Shown piece after piece: positions 15,827-24,057 of a stretch of 64,000 nucleotides of DNA. Below the pieces are notes generated by a model that worked only from the letters and a program-made list of their open reading frames with translations, made no database searches and was not told the DNA's origin. A program made the translations under genes and the position numbers. The stretch is from Actinocatenispora sp036503555. Its GTDB lineage: Bacteria > Actinomycetota > Actinomycetes > Mycobacteriales > Micromonosporaceae. How positions within the stretch are numbered: the first letter of the stretch is position 1; each line of letters starts with the position of its first letter. The stretch is from contig DASXWQ010000067.1 in assembly GCA_036503555.1 (NCBI GenBank), forward strand, positions 246,148 to 310,147, in the 5' to 3' direction.

Positions 15827-17071
15827 ATGTCTGGCACTTCCGGTGCTGGGAGCTACCGTGCCGTCCTCACGCTTCCCGACGCCGCCGCGACCTACGGCGC
15901 GGCGCTCGTCGGGCGGCTGTCGTACGGCCTGCTCTCCCTCTCCCTCCTGTTCACCGTCCACCACGCGACGGGCTCGTTCACCGCGGCGGGCACCGTTCTC
16001 GCCGGGTACGGCGTGACCTCGCTGCTGCTGCCGTTGAAGGCGCGCGTCGTCGACCGCTACGGACCGTCCCGGGTACTGCCCGCGCTGGCCGCCGGATCCG
16101 CCGGCGCGCTGGCCCTCGTCGTCGCGCTCTCCTGGGCGGGGGTGTCGGCGCCGGCGGCGTACCTGGTGCTCGGCGTCGCCGCGGGGCTGTGCGCGCCGCC
16201 GTTGGGTCCCGCGATGCGCGCGGTGTGGCGCACCATCACCGCCGGCACCGACCACGTCGGCCGGGCGTACAGCCTGGACTCGGTGTGTGAGGAGACGCTG
16301 TGGCTGGTCGGGCCGCTGCTGGTCGGCGTCCTCCTCAAGGTTGCGTCTCCGGAGGTCGCGCTGCTCGTCACGGCCGCGCTGCTGCTGACCGGTACCGCCG
16401 TCATGGCCCGGATGCGACCGGTACGCCGCACGCGGGTCGCCGCGGCGGGACCGTCCGGCGGATGGGGTCTCGGCCCGCTCCGCTGGGCGGGTTTCCGGCC
16501 GGTCGTCCTGACGATCCTGGTCACCGCGGTCGGCATGGGCATCGCCACCACGTGCATCGCCGCGCGGGCGCAGGCGTCCGGGCATCCGGCCGCCGCCGGG
16601 TACGTCGAGGCGGCGCTCGCCGTCGGCAGCGTGCTCGGCGGCCTGGCGTGGGGCCGGCGGCGGCACACGCGCCGCAGGTCGACGCACCTGGTGGGGCTAA
16701 CGCTCGCGCTGGCCGTCGGCACCGCGGTGGCCGCCCTGGCCGGCAACCTCGTCGTCCTCGGCGTCGCGATGGCGGTCACGGGTGTCGCGGTGGCGCCGCT
16801 GTTCGTCGTGTCGTACCTGGCGGCCGACACGCTGGCGCCCGACCACCAGCGCACCGAGGCGAGCACCTGGGTCAACACGGCCAACAACATCGGCTCGGCG
16901 ATCGGCTCCTCCGTGGCCGGCGTACTGGTGGACCACGTCACCACGGTCGCCGCCTTCGCCGCGGGCGCGGTGCTGCTGGCCGCGGCGGCCGGCGTCGTAC
17001 GGACCGGTCGCCGCGGCATCGACGCAGACAGCCGGCACCGGGCGGAACCGGCCCCGGCCGTACGCGTCTGA
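15827..17071 (+). CDS. MFS transporter (12 TM, exporter-like)
   Basis: 414 residues with two sets of hydrophobic helices and the MFS loop after helix 2 (LKARVVDRYGPSRVLP), plus the symmetrical loop near residue 270 (GRRRHTRRRSTHL). Similar short actinomycete MFS proteins are annotated as drug or sugar-efflux exporters. The substrate is not inferable. A 9-bp-stem hairpin follows the stop. Confidence 0.85.
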   Translation: MSGTSGAGSYRAVLTLPDAAATYGAALVGRLSYGLLSLSLLFTVHHATGSFTAAGTVLAGYGVTSLLLPLKARVVDRYGPSRVLPALAAGSAGALALVVALSWAGVSAPAAYLVLGVAAGLCAPPLGPAMRAVWRTITAGTDHVGRAYSLDSVCEETLWLVGPLLVGVLLKVASPEVALLVTAALLLTGTAVMARMRPVRRTRVAAAGPSGGWGLGPLRWAGFRPVVLTILVTAVGMGIATTCIAARAQASGHPAAAGYVEAALAVGSVLGGLAWGRRRHTRRRSTHLVGLTLALAVGTAVAALAGNLVVLGVAMAVTGVAVAPLFVVSYLAADTLAPDHQRTEASTWVNTANNIGSAIGSSVAGVLVDHVTTVAAFAAGAVLLAAAAGVVRTGRRGIDADSRHRAEPAPAVRV

Positions 17072-17097
17072 TCGCCGGCGCGACAGTGCCGTCCAAC

Positions 17098-17131
17098 GGC
17101 GGGTGCGCGTCGGAACCGGCGTGCACCCGCC
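17098..17131 (+). terminator. Hairpin after MFS gene
   Basis: GGCGGGTGC (17098-17106) pairs perfectly with GCACCCGCC (17123-17131); 16-nt loop. 26 nt after the MFS stop. Confidence 0.55.
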
Positions 17132-17236
17132 GCGCCCGACGTGGAGCCCTCGTTCGGGGGCGGCGCCGGTGACGGAAACCCGACGGACGGCCGTTCGGGA
17201 CGCTTCCCCGCACGCGCCCGTCAGTACGATGCGGCG

Positions 17237-17554
17237 ATGGGGCACTACGAGGCGTACTGGGAGGATCTCCGCCGCCAGGGGCGGAGCATCGGCCGGATCC
17301 CCGCCCAGTTCCGGGCCACCGGGCCGAAACTGGGCGAGGCGGCCGACCAGGCGACGGCGAGCAACCCCGGCTTCGAGTTCGCCGCCGCGCTCGCCGAGTT
17401 CGCCGGGGAGTACGACGCGGTCGCGCAGGCGTTGGCACGCGCTCTGGAGGACCACGGTGGCGGCCTCGTGAACTGCGGGTCCAACTACAAGAACGTCGAC
17501 TACGTGGCCGAGTGGTCGTTCAAGCGGGTGCGGGAACGCGCCTGGGGTGCCTGA
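17237..17554 (+). CDS. Small helical WXG100-like protein upstream of toxin
   Basis: 105 residues, mostly helical, with no signal peptide. It starts MGHYEAYWEDLRRQGRSIGR and contains FEFAAALAEFAGEYDAVAQA, giving the two-helix look of small type VII secretion partners, but the canonical WxG turn is not obvious. Its stop overlaps the start of the toxin gene (TGATG), so the two are translationally coupled. It probably helps export or folding of the toxin; this is inferred from position. Confidence 0.6.
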   Translation: MGHYEAYWEDLRRQGRSIGRIPAQFRATGPKLGEAADQATASNPGFEFAAALAEFAGEYDAVAQALARALEDHGGGLVNCGSNYKNVDYVAEWSFKRVRERAWGA

Positions 17555-18597
17555 TGCCGGCGTACCAGCAGCTCATGACGGCGAAGCCGGCCGACTTCGC
17601 GGGGGTCGGCCGGGCGCTGGAGTCGGCCGGCGGGAAGCTGACGAAGTCGGGTGAGGCGTTCACCAAGTCGACCCAGAAGGCCGGCAACCGCTGGCTGGGC
17701 GAGGCGTCGGGAGCGCACACCGCCCGGGCGACGACGATCGACGGGGGGATCACCACGGTCGTCGGCATCGTCGAGGCGTCGGGCGGTGTGGCGACCGGTG
17801 GCGGCGAAGCGTTCGTCGCCTTCACCGGCGCGCTGCGGGAGTTCGTCGCGGGAATCGAGGCGGCGCAGTTCATCGTCACGCCGGCGGGCGTGGTCACGAT
17901 CAGCCCGGAGCAGGAGGCCGAGGCGGACGCCGCGGGCCCCGCCGCGCCCGCCGCACTGGCGGCGTTCGAGGCCGCCGCGCTGGGCCTGACGGCCGCGATC
18001 GAGACCGCGGTCGGCGCGGCCACCGCCCTCGACACGGCGCTGGCTGAGGCGATCGTGTCGCTGTCCTCCGCACTCGCCGACGCGACCGGCGTACTGGCGC
18101 CGCGGCCGCCCGGGATGATGGACGGGACGTTCCCCAGCACCATGCCACCCGGCGGCTACAAGCTGGGCGACCTCAAGGAGTTCGCGGACGGCTCGTCCCG
18201 CGGCACGTCGCTCGACGCGTACATCCATCCGGACCAGTTGCAGGGCGCGCAGCGGCCGGCGATCCCGTCCGACATCAACCCGGCCGGTTACCTCGGCGGG
18301 CTCGGACCGCACGCGAAGTCGCACCTGCTCGCCGACACGCTCGGCGGCCCGATCAACGACCCGAAGAACTACGTCACCCTGTACAGCAAGGACTTCTCGC
18401 ACGTCAACGACGGTCCGATGCGGTCGCTGGAGCAGCGGATCCGCAGCGTCGTCGAGGGCCGGACGAACGGCGTGCCGCAGCAGAACGTGCGGTACCGGGT
18501 CGAGGCGCTGGGCGACGAGAAACTGCCCGACTCGGTGCGGATCATCGCCGAGGGCGACCGTGGATACCGGGAATCGTTGGTACTGCCGAACCTGTAG
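17554..18597 (+). CDS. Polymorphic toxin with C-terminal DNA/RNA nuclease domain
   Basis: 347 residues. Residues 1-180 are Ala-rich helices typical of type VII/LXG-like delivery domains. A proline-rich hinge lies near 182-200. Residues about 250-347 match the DNA/RNA non-specific endonuclease toxin pattern: KSHLLADTLGG (usual RGHLLA..LGG) with the catalytic His at 257, DPKNYVTLY with Asn 272, then MRSLEQRIRSVV. The usual Arg-Gly before the His is Lys-Ser here. The following SUFU and SMI1/KNR4 genes are classic immunity types, supporting a contact or secreted antibacterial toxin. Confidence 0.75.
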   Translation: MPAYQQLMTAKPADFAGVGRALESAGGKLTKSGEAFTKSTQKAGNRWLGEASGAHTARATTIDGGITTVVGIVEASGGVATGGGEAFVAFTGALREFVAGIEAAQFIVTPAGVVTISPEQEAEADAAGPAAPAALAAFEAAALGLTAAIETAVGAATALDTALAEAIVSLSSALADATGVLAPRPPGMMDGTFPSTMPPGGYKLGDLKEFADGSSRGTSLDAYIHPDQLQGAQRPAIPSDINPAGYLGGLGPHAKSHLLADTLGGPINDPKNYVTLYSKDFSHVNDGPMRSLEQRIRSVVEGRTNGVPQQNVRYRVEALGDEKLPDSVRIIAEGDRGYRESLVLPNL

Positions 18598-18611
18598 GGA
18601 AGGACCACCCG

Positions 18612-19244
18612 ATGCCCGACGAGGAGCCCGAGCTCGGCCCCGACCCGGATCCGGGGCCACGCGAGGGATTCGACGCGCTGGTGGCCGCCGGGACCGCGGC
18701 CACGGGTACCGATCCGATCGTCGCCCGGTTCGCGCTCGGCACCGAGCTGGGCGGCCCGCTCGACGGCGTCCTCGCGTACCCGGGTGACGGTCACTGGCTG
18801 CTGGTCACGTTCGGCCTGACCGAGTTGGGCCCGAAGCGGAGCCGCTACCCGGACGTCTCCGGCGTCGGGTACGAGCTGACCATGCGTACGCCCCGGGCGG
18901 ACGACACGGTCCCGCCCCAGTGGTCGATCAACGTGCTGAACGACCTGGCCCGGCGGGTCCGGACAGGCATGGACCTGGGCCCGAACGACTGGCTCGCCAC
19001 CCCGGGCCCGATCGGCGGCGTCGCCGAGAACGCGCCGCTCACCGGGATCCTCGTGGTGTTCGACCCGCGGCTGGCGCGGCTGGGTACGCCGAACGGCACC
19101 GTCGACTTCCTCACCGTCGTCGGCATCTCCACCGCCGAGGCGGCGGAGGCGAACGCGGCGGGCGACAGCCTCCCGGTGCTGCGCCGGCTGCTCGCGACGA
19201 GCCCGCTGCTCGTCACCGACCCGCGCCGGCCGGGCCGGGGCTAG
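18612..19244 (+). CDS. SUFU-domain protein, probable immunity
   Basis: 210 residues. The pattern matches suppressor-of-fused domain proteins: DGVLAYPGDGHWLLVTFGLT, a GYELTMRTP strand, WSINVLNDLARRVR, and DFLTVVGIST-AEAAEA at the end. Bacterial SUFU proteins are immunity partners of nuclease toxins. It begins 14 nt after the toxin stop with a GGAAGG site, which makes it the first-choice antitoxin here. No signal peptide is present, as expected for a cytoplasmic inhibitor. Confidence 0.85.
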   Translation: MPDEEPELGPDPDPGPREGFDALVAAGTAATGTDPIVARFALGTELGGPLDGVLAYPGDGHWLLVTFGLTELGPKRSRYPDVSGVGYELTMRTPRADDTVPPQWSINVLNDLARRVRTGMDLGPNDWLATPGPIGGVAENAPLTGILVVFDPRLARLGTPNGTVDFLTVVGISTAEAAEANAAGDSLPVLRRLLATSPLLVTDPRRPGRG

Positions 19245-19253
19245 GGTCGGCGC

Positions 19254-19808
19254 ATGGCGCACGAATGGCAGGCCGCGTGGGCGGAGTGGCGGTCCCGGGT
19301 GCCCGCACCGGACGAGCCGCCGGACGACGACGTCGACTGGGACTGGGCGGAGGACCACCTGCGGGTCCGGCTGCCCGCCGACTACAAGACCTACATCGAC
19401 ACGTACGGCGTGGGCTACGTCAACCGGCTCTTCCTCGTCCTGCACCCGACGACCGACATGGCGGCCGGCAACCTGGAGGACGTCGCGGACGGGCAGTCCA
19501 GCGTCGAGGGGTTGAGCACCCTGCTCACCCCGCCCCCGCTGGTGTGGCCGGGGCTGGGCTCGGACCGGCTGATGGCGTGCGCGGTGACGAGCAACGAGGA
19601 CGTCGCCTACTGGTACACCCGCGGCGACGACCCGGATGCGTGGCCGCTGGTCTTCCGGGACCGCGACGGCCGGGCCTGGCGGACGTACGACATGTCGCTG
19701 CTGGAGTTTCTGCTCGGGGTGTTCGACGGCCGGCTCGAACCGCGGCTCGCCGAGGCCGGGTACGCCGGCGACGAGCTGGTGTTCGACCCGGACCCGTTCA
19801 GCTCGTGA
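19254..19808 (+). CDS. SMI1/KNR4-family protein, probable second immunity
   Basis: 184 residues. The motif order W..EDHLRVRLPADYKTYIDT near residues 30-50, the central GVGYVNRLFLVL and the late DVAYWYTRG then WPLVFRDRDG fit SMI1/KNR4 (SUKH) immunity proteins. It follows the SUFU gene by 9 nt. Two different immunity folds behind one nuclease suggest either stacked immunity or protection against related toxins of competitors. Its 3' end overlaps the convergent YbaB-like gene by 11 nt. Confidence 0.85.
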   Translation: MAHEWQAAWAEWRSRVPAPDEPPDDDVDWDWAEDHLRVRLPADYKTYIDTYGVGYVNRLFLVLHPTTDMAAGNLEDVADGQSSVEGLSTLLTPPPLVWPGLGSDRLMACAVTSNEDVAYWYTRGDDPDAWPLVFRDRDGRAWRTYDMSLLEFLLGVFDGRLEPRLAEAGYAGDELVFDPDPFSS

Positions 19809-20136
19809 GCCCGCGGCTGATCCGCCGGTACTCGGCGAGCGCCGGGGTCGGCGCGGCCCGCAGCTGCGCCTCCTGACGGGCGCGGAGCTGCGCCTCGCGT
19901 ACCGTCGCGGCGATGGTCTCGCCCAGCGTCTGCGGGTCGAGCCGGCGGGGCGCGGCGGGCAGCACGTCGAGGCCGCGCAGCCGCCCGTCCAGCGACACGA
20001 CGGCGGTCACGGTGTGCTCGTCGGAGGTGACCTCGATCGTGTCGTCGGCCAGCTCCCGGCGCCGCTCCCGGCTCTCCAGCACCTCCCGCTGCACCCGCGG
20101 GTACAGCTCGGTCAGGCGGTGGAACGTCTCGTTCAT
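19798..20136 (-). CDS. YbaB/EbfC-like protein
   Basis: 112 residues. The pattern ADDTIEVTSDEHTVTAVVSL, DGRLRGLDVLP then LGETIAATVREAQLRAR is that of YbaB-family small DNA-binding or secretion-associated proteins, which pair helices around a short beta-hairpin. Divergent copies in actinomycetes are frequent beside type VII toxins. Start 20136 overlaps the preceding gene (ATGA), so the two YbaB-like proteins are probably co-translated and may heterodimerise. Confidence 0.75.
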   Translation of the reverse strand: MNETFHRLTELYPRVQREVLESRERRRELADDTIEVTSDEHTVTAVVSLDGRLRGLDVLPAAPRRLDPQTLGETIAATVREAQLRARQEAQLRAAPTPALAEYRRISRGLTS

Positions 20137-20489
20137 CGCGGCGGCTCCCCGGTCGTCCCGGACAGGCGGATCCGGTTGGTGACGGCGGTGAGCCGGGCGG
20201 CCATCAGCTCCGCGCGCGCCGCGTCGGCCGCCGCCACGGCGTCCATGACGAGCGCGGCGACCTCCGCGCCGTCCAGCCGGGTGGCGACGCCGTCGAGGTC
20301 GACCGCGACGAGCAGGCCGGTGCCGTCGACCCGGACCCGGCACCGGCCGGTGGGATCGACACCCTCGTAGTGGTCGTCGGCCACCTCGCGCAGGGTGTCG
20401 CGAAGCTCGTCGAGATGTCCGCGCATCGTGGCGATGCCGTCCCGCCAGTTGGCGGGAAGATCGGGCACGGGATGACGATCCACGCGCAC
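20133..20489 (-). CDS. YbaB/EbfC-like protein (second copy)
   Basis: 118 residues. The fold pattern resembles the neighbour: an N-terminal helix (MRGHLDELRDTLREV), the strand pair RCRVRVDGTGLLVAVDLDGV, then a long C-terminal helix (VAALVMDAVAAADAARAE). It heads the two-gene leftward unit. No sequence hallmark tells a nucleoid role from a secretion-accessory role. Confidence 0.75.
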   Translation of the reverse strand: MRVDRHPVPDLPANWRDGIATMRGHLDELRDTLREVADDHYEGVDPTGRCRVRVDGTGLLVAVDLDGVATRLDGAEVAALVMDAVAAADAARAELMAARLTAVTNRIRLSGTTGEPPR

Positions 20490-20550
20490 GACGCTACCGA
20501 AGATGCCGCCGCCGGACGGATCGCCGCCGGTGTCGGATGCCCGTCTCGTA

Positions 20551-20582
20551 CCGCCGGGCCGGACCGGTGGCCGGCCCGGCGG
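20551..20582 (-). terminator. 12-bp-stem terminator of protease gene
   Basis: CCGCCGGGCCGG (20551-20562) and CCGGCCCGGCGG (20571-20582) pair perfectly around 8 nt, just beyond the stop of the leftward serine protease gene. Confidence 0.65.
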
Positions 20583-20592
20583 GTACGACGGG

Positions 20593-21390
20593 TCAGCCGA
20601 GGTTGCCGGTGATCCAGATCAGGTTGGTGTCGACGCGCGCCGTCGTCTCGGCGGTGGTGTGCGGGCAGTCCGGGCCGTCGCTCTCCACGCCGACCAGGAC
20701 GTCACCGGCGACGGTCTCGGCGAAGTAGGGCGCACCCGAGTCGTACGGGCAGGCGCTGGTGTCGGCCGACGGCGACTGGCCGGAGACGTACACGTGCTGG
20801 TCGTCGCCGTCGGTCACGGTGAACTGGCCGGTCATCAGGTGGGTGGAGGGCGCACCGTCGGCGGTGGTGGCGCCCCATCCGGTCAGCCGCAGCAGCTCGC
20901 CGGCCTGCGGCGCGCCCTGCGCGAGCGCGACGGGCTGGACGTCGGTGACCGGGGCGGCGAGCTTGGCCAGCGCGATGTCCGTCGACGGATCCTGCCGTAC
21001 GTCGACCACGTCGACGACGTGCCCGGTGGTCTCCGACAGGTCGGTGCGGCCGACGATGGCGGTGGTCGACTCGTACTGCGGGGGGCCGCTGACCGGGTTG
21101 CGGTCGACGTCGTGGAAGCAGTGCCCGGCGGTGATCACCCACTGCGGCGCGACGAGCGCGCCCGAGCAGGCGCTGTCGTACGTCGTGCCGTCCGCGCGCG
21201 GGATGCCGGTCATCGTGAACTTCACCGAGAACCCGTACGCGCCCTCCGGCGCCGGGTCGCCGTGCGCGATGCGCGGGGCGACCGTACCCGCCTGCGCGGG
21301 CGCCGCCGCCCAGCCCGCCGCCAGCGTCGCCGCCACCCCGGCGACCGCGAGCGCACGCCGTACCCTGCCGTGCCGTCGTCTGTCCTGCAC
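20593..21390 (-). CDS. Secreted trypsin-like (S1) serine protease
   Basis: 265 residues. A signal peptide (about 1-34: RRALAVAGVAATLAAGWA..APAQA) precedes an S1 domain with His 90 (ITAGHC), Asp 138 (STDIALAKL) and Ser 218. The Ser motif is CPYDSGAPYF rather than the usual GDSGGP, but the catalytic Ser and Gly are kept. I chose GTG 21390 because GAGGAGG lies 7 nt before it; the ATG at 21411 would put that site inside the gene. Probably an extracellular protease. It lies 86 nt from the arylsulfotransferase-like gene. Confidence 0.85.
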   Translation of the reverse strand: MQDRRRHGRVRRALAVAGVAATLAAGWAAAPAQAGTVAPRIAHGDPAPEGAYGFSVKFTMTGIPRADGTTYDSACSGALVAPQWVITAGHCFHDVDRNPVSGPPQYESTTAIVGRTDLSETTGHVVDVVDVRQDPSTDIALAKLAAPVTDVQPVALAQGAPQAGELLRLTGWGATTADGAPSTHLMTGQFTVTDGDDQHVYVSGQSPSADTSACPYDSGAPYFAETVAGDVLVGVESDGPDCPHTTAETTARVDTNLIWITGNLG

Positions 21391-21476
21391 CCTGAGCCCT
21401 CCTCGGAGCATGGTGTATCGAACGCGACCGATCCTTGCGCATCGCGTCCAGCCCGGGGCGAACCGGGCGCCGGCGG

Positions 21477-22649
21477 TCAGGTGGTGGCGACGAGGTGCGC
21501 GACGACTGCCGGGTCGACGGCGGACATCCGGTAGATCGACACGCGGCCGCGGTCCGCGCCGTACACGTCGACGGGCAGGGTGAGGTCCCAGACGACGCGG
21601 CCGTCGGCGGTCAGTTCGAACGCGCCGCCGCCCGTCGCGTTCGCCTTCGTGACGAGGATGGTGCCGGCGGGCAGCCGCTCGCAGCCGCCCGCGATGGGGC
21701 AGAAGAACGACTCCGGCGGGTCCGCCGACCAGCTCCACACCACCTCGCCCGCGGCCGGATCGACCACCAGTACGCGGGAGCGGCCGACGGCGGCGCCGTT
21801 GTCGAAGACGAGTACCTGCCCGTCGGGCAGCATCGACGGCTGGTGCGGCCCGGACAGCGTGCCCGGCCCCCACCACCAGCGGACCTCGCCGCGCGCGAGG
21901 TTCAGCACCGCGATCGTGTCGAGGTCGCGCATCCCGACCAGGACGTCGCCGCGGTCCCAGACCCCGCGCGGGTGGTCGGCGAGCAGTTCGAGCGTGTTGG
22001 TGTGCAGGACGTCGCAGGGCCGGCCGGGCAGCTCCCGCAGCCGGCGCAACGCCCGCCGCCGCTCCCCCTCGTACCGCCCGGTCGCCAGGATCGCGGCGGT
22101 CTCCGCGGCGACGGCGGCGGGCACGTCGTCGCCGGGTACGGGCCAGCCGCGGCGCCGGAAGTCGTCGGCCCGGCGCCGGGTCGACGCGTCGATCACGTCG
22201 CGCAGGCCGGCGTCGGTACGCAGCACGTCGTAGAGCGAGGTCTCACGCAGGAGCGTGCCGTCGGGCGCGACGACGGCGACCATGTTGTCCTGGACGACGA
22301 AGCTCCGGCCGTCCAGCGTGACGCGGCGCGGCGCCTCGGTGAGCACGTGCACGTACCCGTCGGTGTCGACGGCGATGTCGTGGTGTGCGGCGACGTCGCA
22401 CGACCAGGCGAGCCGCGAGTCGGGTGTCAGCTTGAGCAGGCTCCGCGAGGGTACGACCGCGAAGAGGTTGCCGGCGCCGTCCACCTCGACGTGGTTCCAA
22501 CCGCGCAGGAAGTTCGGCGGGTCGTCGGCGGGGCTCGGCTGGTGGATCGGGTTGCTCCACCGGTGCAGCGGGGTGCCCGCGCGGTCGACGAGGTACGCGA
22601 CGGGCGTCGGATAGCAGGACGACGGCGCGAACAGGAATCCCTCGGTCAT
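21477..22649 (-). CDS. Arylsulfotransferase (ASST)-like beta-propeller protein
   Basis: 390 residues with repeated beta-propeller strands: NHVEVDGAGNLFAVVP, HHDIAVDTDGYVHVL, HTNTLELL..., GDVLVGMRDLDTIAVLNL, then HQPSMLPDGQVLVFDNG and GEVVWSW. This order (H..D..GN.., DHxNx, HSI..DGxxLxFDNG) is typical of ASST-like proteins, which move sulfate between phenols or act as stand-alone propellers. No signal peptide is visible, unlike periplasmic ASST. Its ATG overlaps the stop of the TDO-like gene (ATGA), so it belongs to that SARP-boxed operon. Confidence 0.75.
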   Translation of the reverse strand: MTEGFLFAPSSCYPTPVAYLVDRAGTPLHRWSNPIHQPSPADDPPNFLRGWNHVEVDGAGNLFAVVPSRSLLKLTPDSRLAWSCDVAAHHDIAVDTDGYVHVLTEAPRRVTLDGRSFVVQDNMVAVVAPDGTLLRETSLYDVLRTDAGLRDVIDASTRRRADDFRRRGWPVPGDDVPAAVAAETAAILATGRYEGERRRALRRLRELPGRPCDVLHTNTLELLADHPRGVWDRGDVLVGMRDLDTIAVLNLARGEVRWWWGPGTLSGPHQPSMLPDGQVLVFDNGAAVGRSRVLVVDPAAGEVVWSWSADPPESFFCPIAGGCERLPAGTILVTKANATGGGAFELTADGRVVWDLTLPVDVYGADRGRVSIYRMSAVDPAVVAHLVATT

Positions 22650-23905
22650 GCCGGCCCGCCGTCCGCGAGCGCCGGGAACAGCGGCTGTCCCAGCGTGGCG
22701 CGCAGGTAGTCGGCGCCCGACGTACCGCCGGTGCCGGGTGCGGTGCCGATCGTCTTCACGGTGATGCCCCAGTGCGTCCGTTTCATAGCGAGCCAGCCGG
22801 CCTCGACCTGCCGCATGGCCGCCACGACCGCGTCCCGGTCGGCGGCGGCCAGCGCGGAAGCGTTGCTGCGCAACGCTTCCTGGACGCTCGGCTCACCGGG
22901 ACCCGACGCGGCCCGCTGGATGCGGCGGTAGCTGCGCGACTGCACCGCACTGCGGCCGACCGTGTGCCGCCGTACGACGGCGAAGCTCTCCGGCGGCATC
23001 GTCGTCAGGACGCGGTACAGCGCGGACGTCGCCGCGAACCGCCCGCGTACCAGGGTGAGCAGCCGCACCGCCCGCGCCGGGTCGCGGTCGGCCAGTGCCT
23101 CGGCCGCCGCCGTCAACCGCCAGCCGACCTGTCGGTACACGCACTCGAAGGCCTGGATGATCCGCAGGAACATCTGCTCGTCGTGCAGCGGCGTCACCGG
23201 CATCAGGCTCAGTGGCACCACGTCCCGAAGCTCCGCCGGTACGGTCGCCACCGCGAGCGCGGCCGACGCGACCGCGTGGTCGGGTGCGCCGGACCGGATC
23301 GCGCGTACCGGTGCGGTGGTGTCCGGTGCCGACGACGCGGCGGCCGGGGCCACGTCGGCCGCCCGGTGGACGGCCTGGACCACGGCGTTGGTCCGGCGGC
23401 GTTGGGCGGGTGAGGGTGCCGCGGCGAGCGCCGACGCCTCCACGCCGAGCAGGTCCACCAGGTACGCCAGCACGAACAGGTCCGCGGTCCGCGCGCTCGT
23501 GGCGAGCACGTCGTCGTGCAGGTCGGTCACGGCGTACGTGTGGTAGTCGCCGTCGAGCTGGTCGGTGGCGGCGCGCAGCCACCGGCCGAGCCGTCGCACC
23601 GCCGGATCGGTGTCCGTGCCGGGCGCCGGCCGGAGCCGGCGCAGCTCGTCGACCAGCGCGGCCGACGCGGCGCCCCGGCCGACCGCACGCAGGTGCGCCA
23701 GCACCGCCGGGTACGGGAACGTCGCGGCTCGCCGGTCCCAGGCGGCGACCGCGTCCCGCGCGGCGATGCCGGAACGCTCGTCGTCCGACGCCGCGGCCGC
23801 GGACCGGCTGATGCCGCCCACACCGACGTGGTCGGGCCACACCGCGCCGGTACGCCCCGGCGGCGGGACACCGACGACCGACGCCGAGCCGTGCTCCGTG
23901 GTCAC
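22646..23905 (-). CDS. Tryptophan 2,3-dioxygenase-superfamily haem protein, N-terminally extended
   Basis: 419 residues. The C-terminal half matches the TDO superfamily: HDEQMFLRIIQAFECVYRQV at 241-260 (distal His 241), SAVQSRSYRRIQ near 319-330 (usual GFQS.QFRE.E), THWGITVKTIG with probable proximal haem His 378, and the substrate loop GTGGTSGADYLRAT at 391-404. TDO-type enzymes cleave or oxidise indoles; relatives such as PrnB do other chemistry. The first ~230 residues are longer than in ordinary TDO. The GTG start has a GGGGAGGG site. It heads the leftward operon with the ASST-like gene, 51 nt from a SARP-type repeat pair. Confidence 0.8.
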   Translation of the reverse strand: MTTEHGSASVVGVPPPGRTGAVWPDHVGVGGISRSAAAASDDERSGIAARDAVAAWDRRAATFPYPAVLAHLRAVGRGAASAALVDELRRLRPAPGTDTDPAVRRLGRWLRAATDQLDGDYHTYAVTDLHDDVLATSARTADLFVLAYLVDLLGVEASALAAAPSPAQRRRTNAVVQAVHRAADVAPAAASSAPDTTAPVRAIRSGAPDHAVASAALAVATVPAELRDVVPLSLMPVTPLHDEQMFLRIIQAFECVYRQVGWRLTAAAEALADRDPARAVRLLTLVRGRFAATSALYRVLTTMPPESFAVVRRHTVGRSAVQSRSYRRIQRAASGPGEPSVQEALRSNASALAAADRDAVVAAMRQVEAGWLAMKRTHWGITVKTIGTAPGTGGTSGADYLRATLGQPLFPALADGGPA

Positions 23906-23955
23906 CGCCCTCCCCTCGCCGCATCCGTACGCGCCGGCCGAGGTTGTACCGGCCC

Positions 23956-23973
23956 GCTATTGGCGGGATATCG
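23956..23973 (-). promoter_or_regulatory. SARP-type heptamer pair for TDO-like operon
   Basis: On the minus strand CGATATC-N4-CAATAGC, heptamer starts 11 bp apart. A TACAAC hexamer (-10-like; 23948-23943) follows 7 nt downstream, the geometry known for SARP-activated promoters. It reads toward the TDO-like start at 23905. Confidence 0.7.
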
Positions 23974-24007
23974 GCGCGCCCGGCGGTACGGTCGGGGCCG
24001 GCGGCAC

Positions 24008-24036
24008 CGATAAAGCGGCGATAGCGACACGATGCC
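24008..24036 (+). promoter_or_regulatory. Triple SARP-type heptamer repeat for carbamoyltransferase operon
   Basis: CGATAAA (24008), CGATAGC (24019) and CGATGCC (24030) start at exact 11-bp steps on the forward strand, pointing at the GTG at 24058. This is the periodic direct-repeat pattern bound by SARP regulators along one face of DNA. Confidence 0.75.
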
Positions 24037-24057
24037 AGCGGCTCGAAGACTCGCCCG

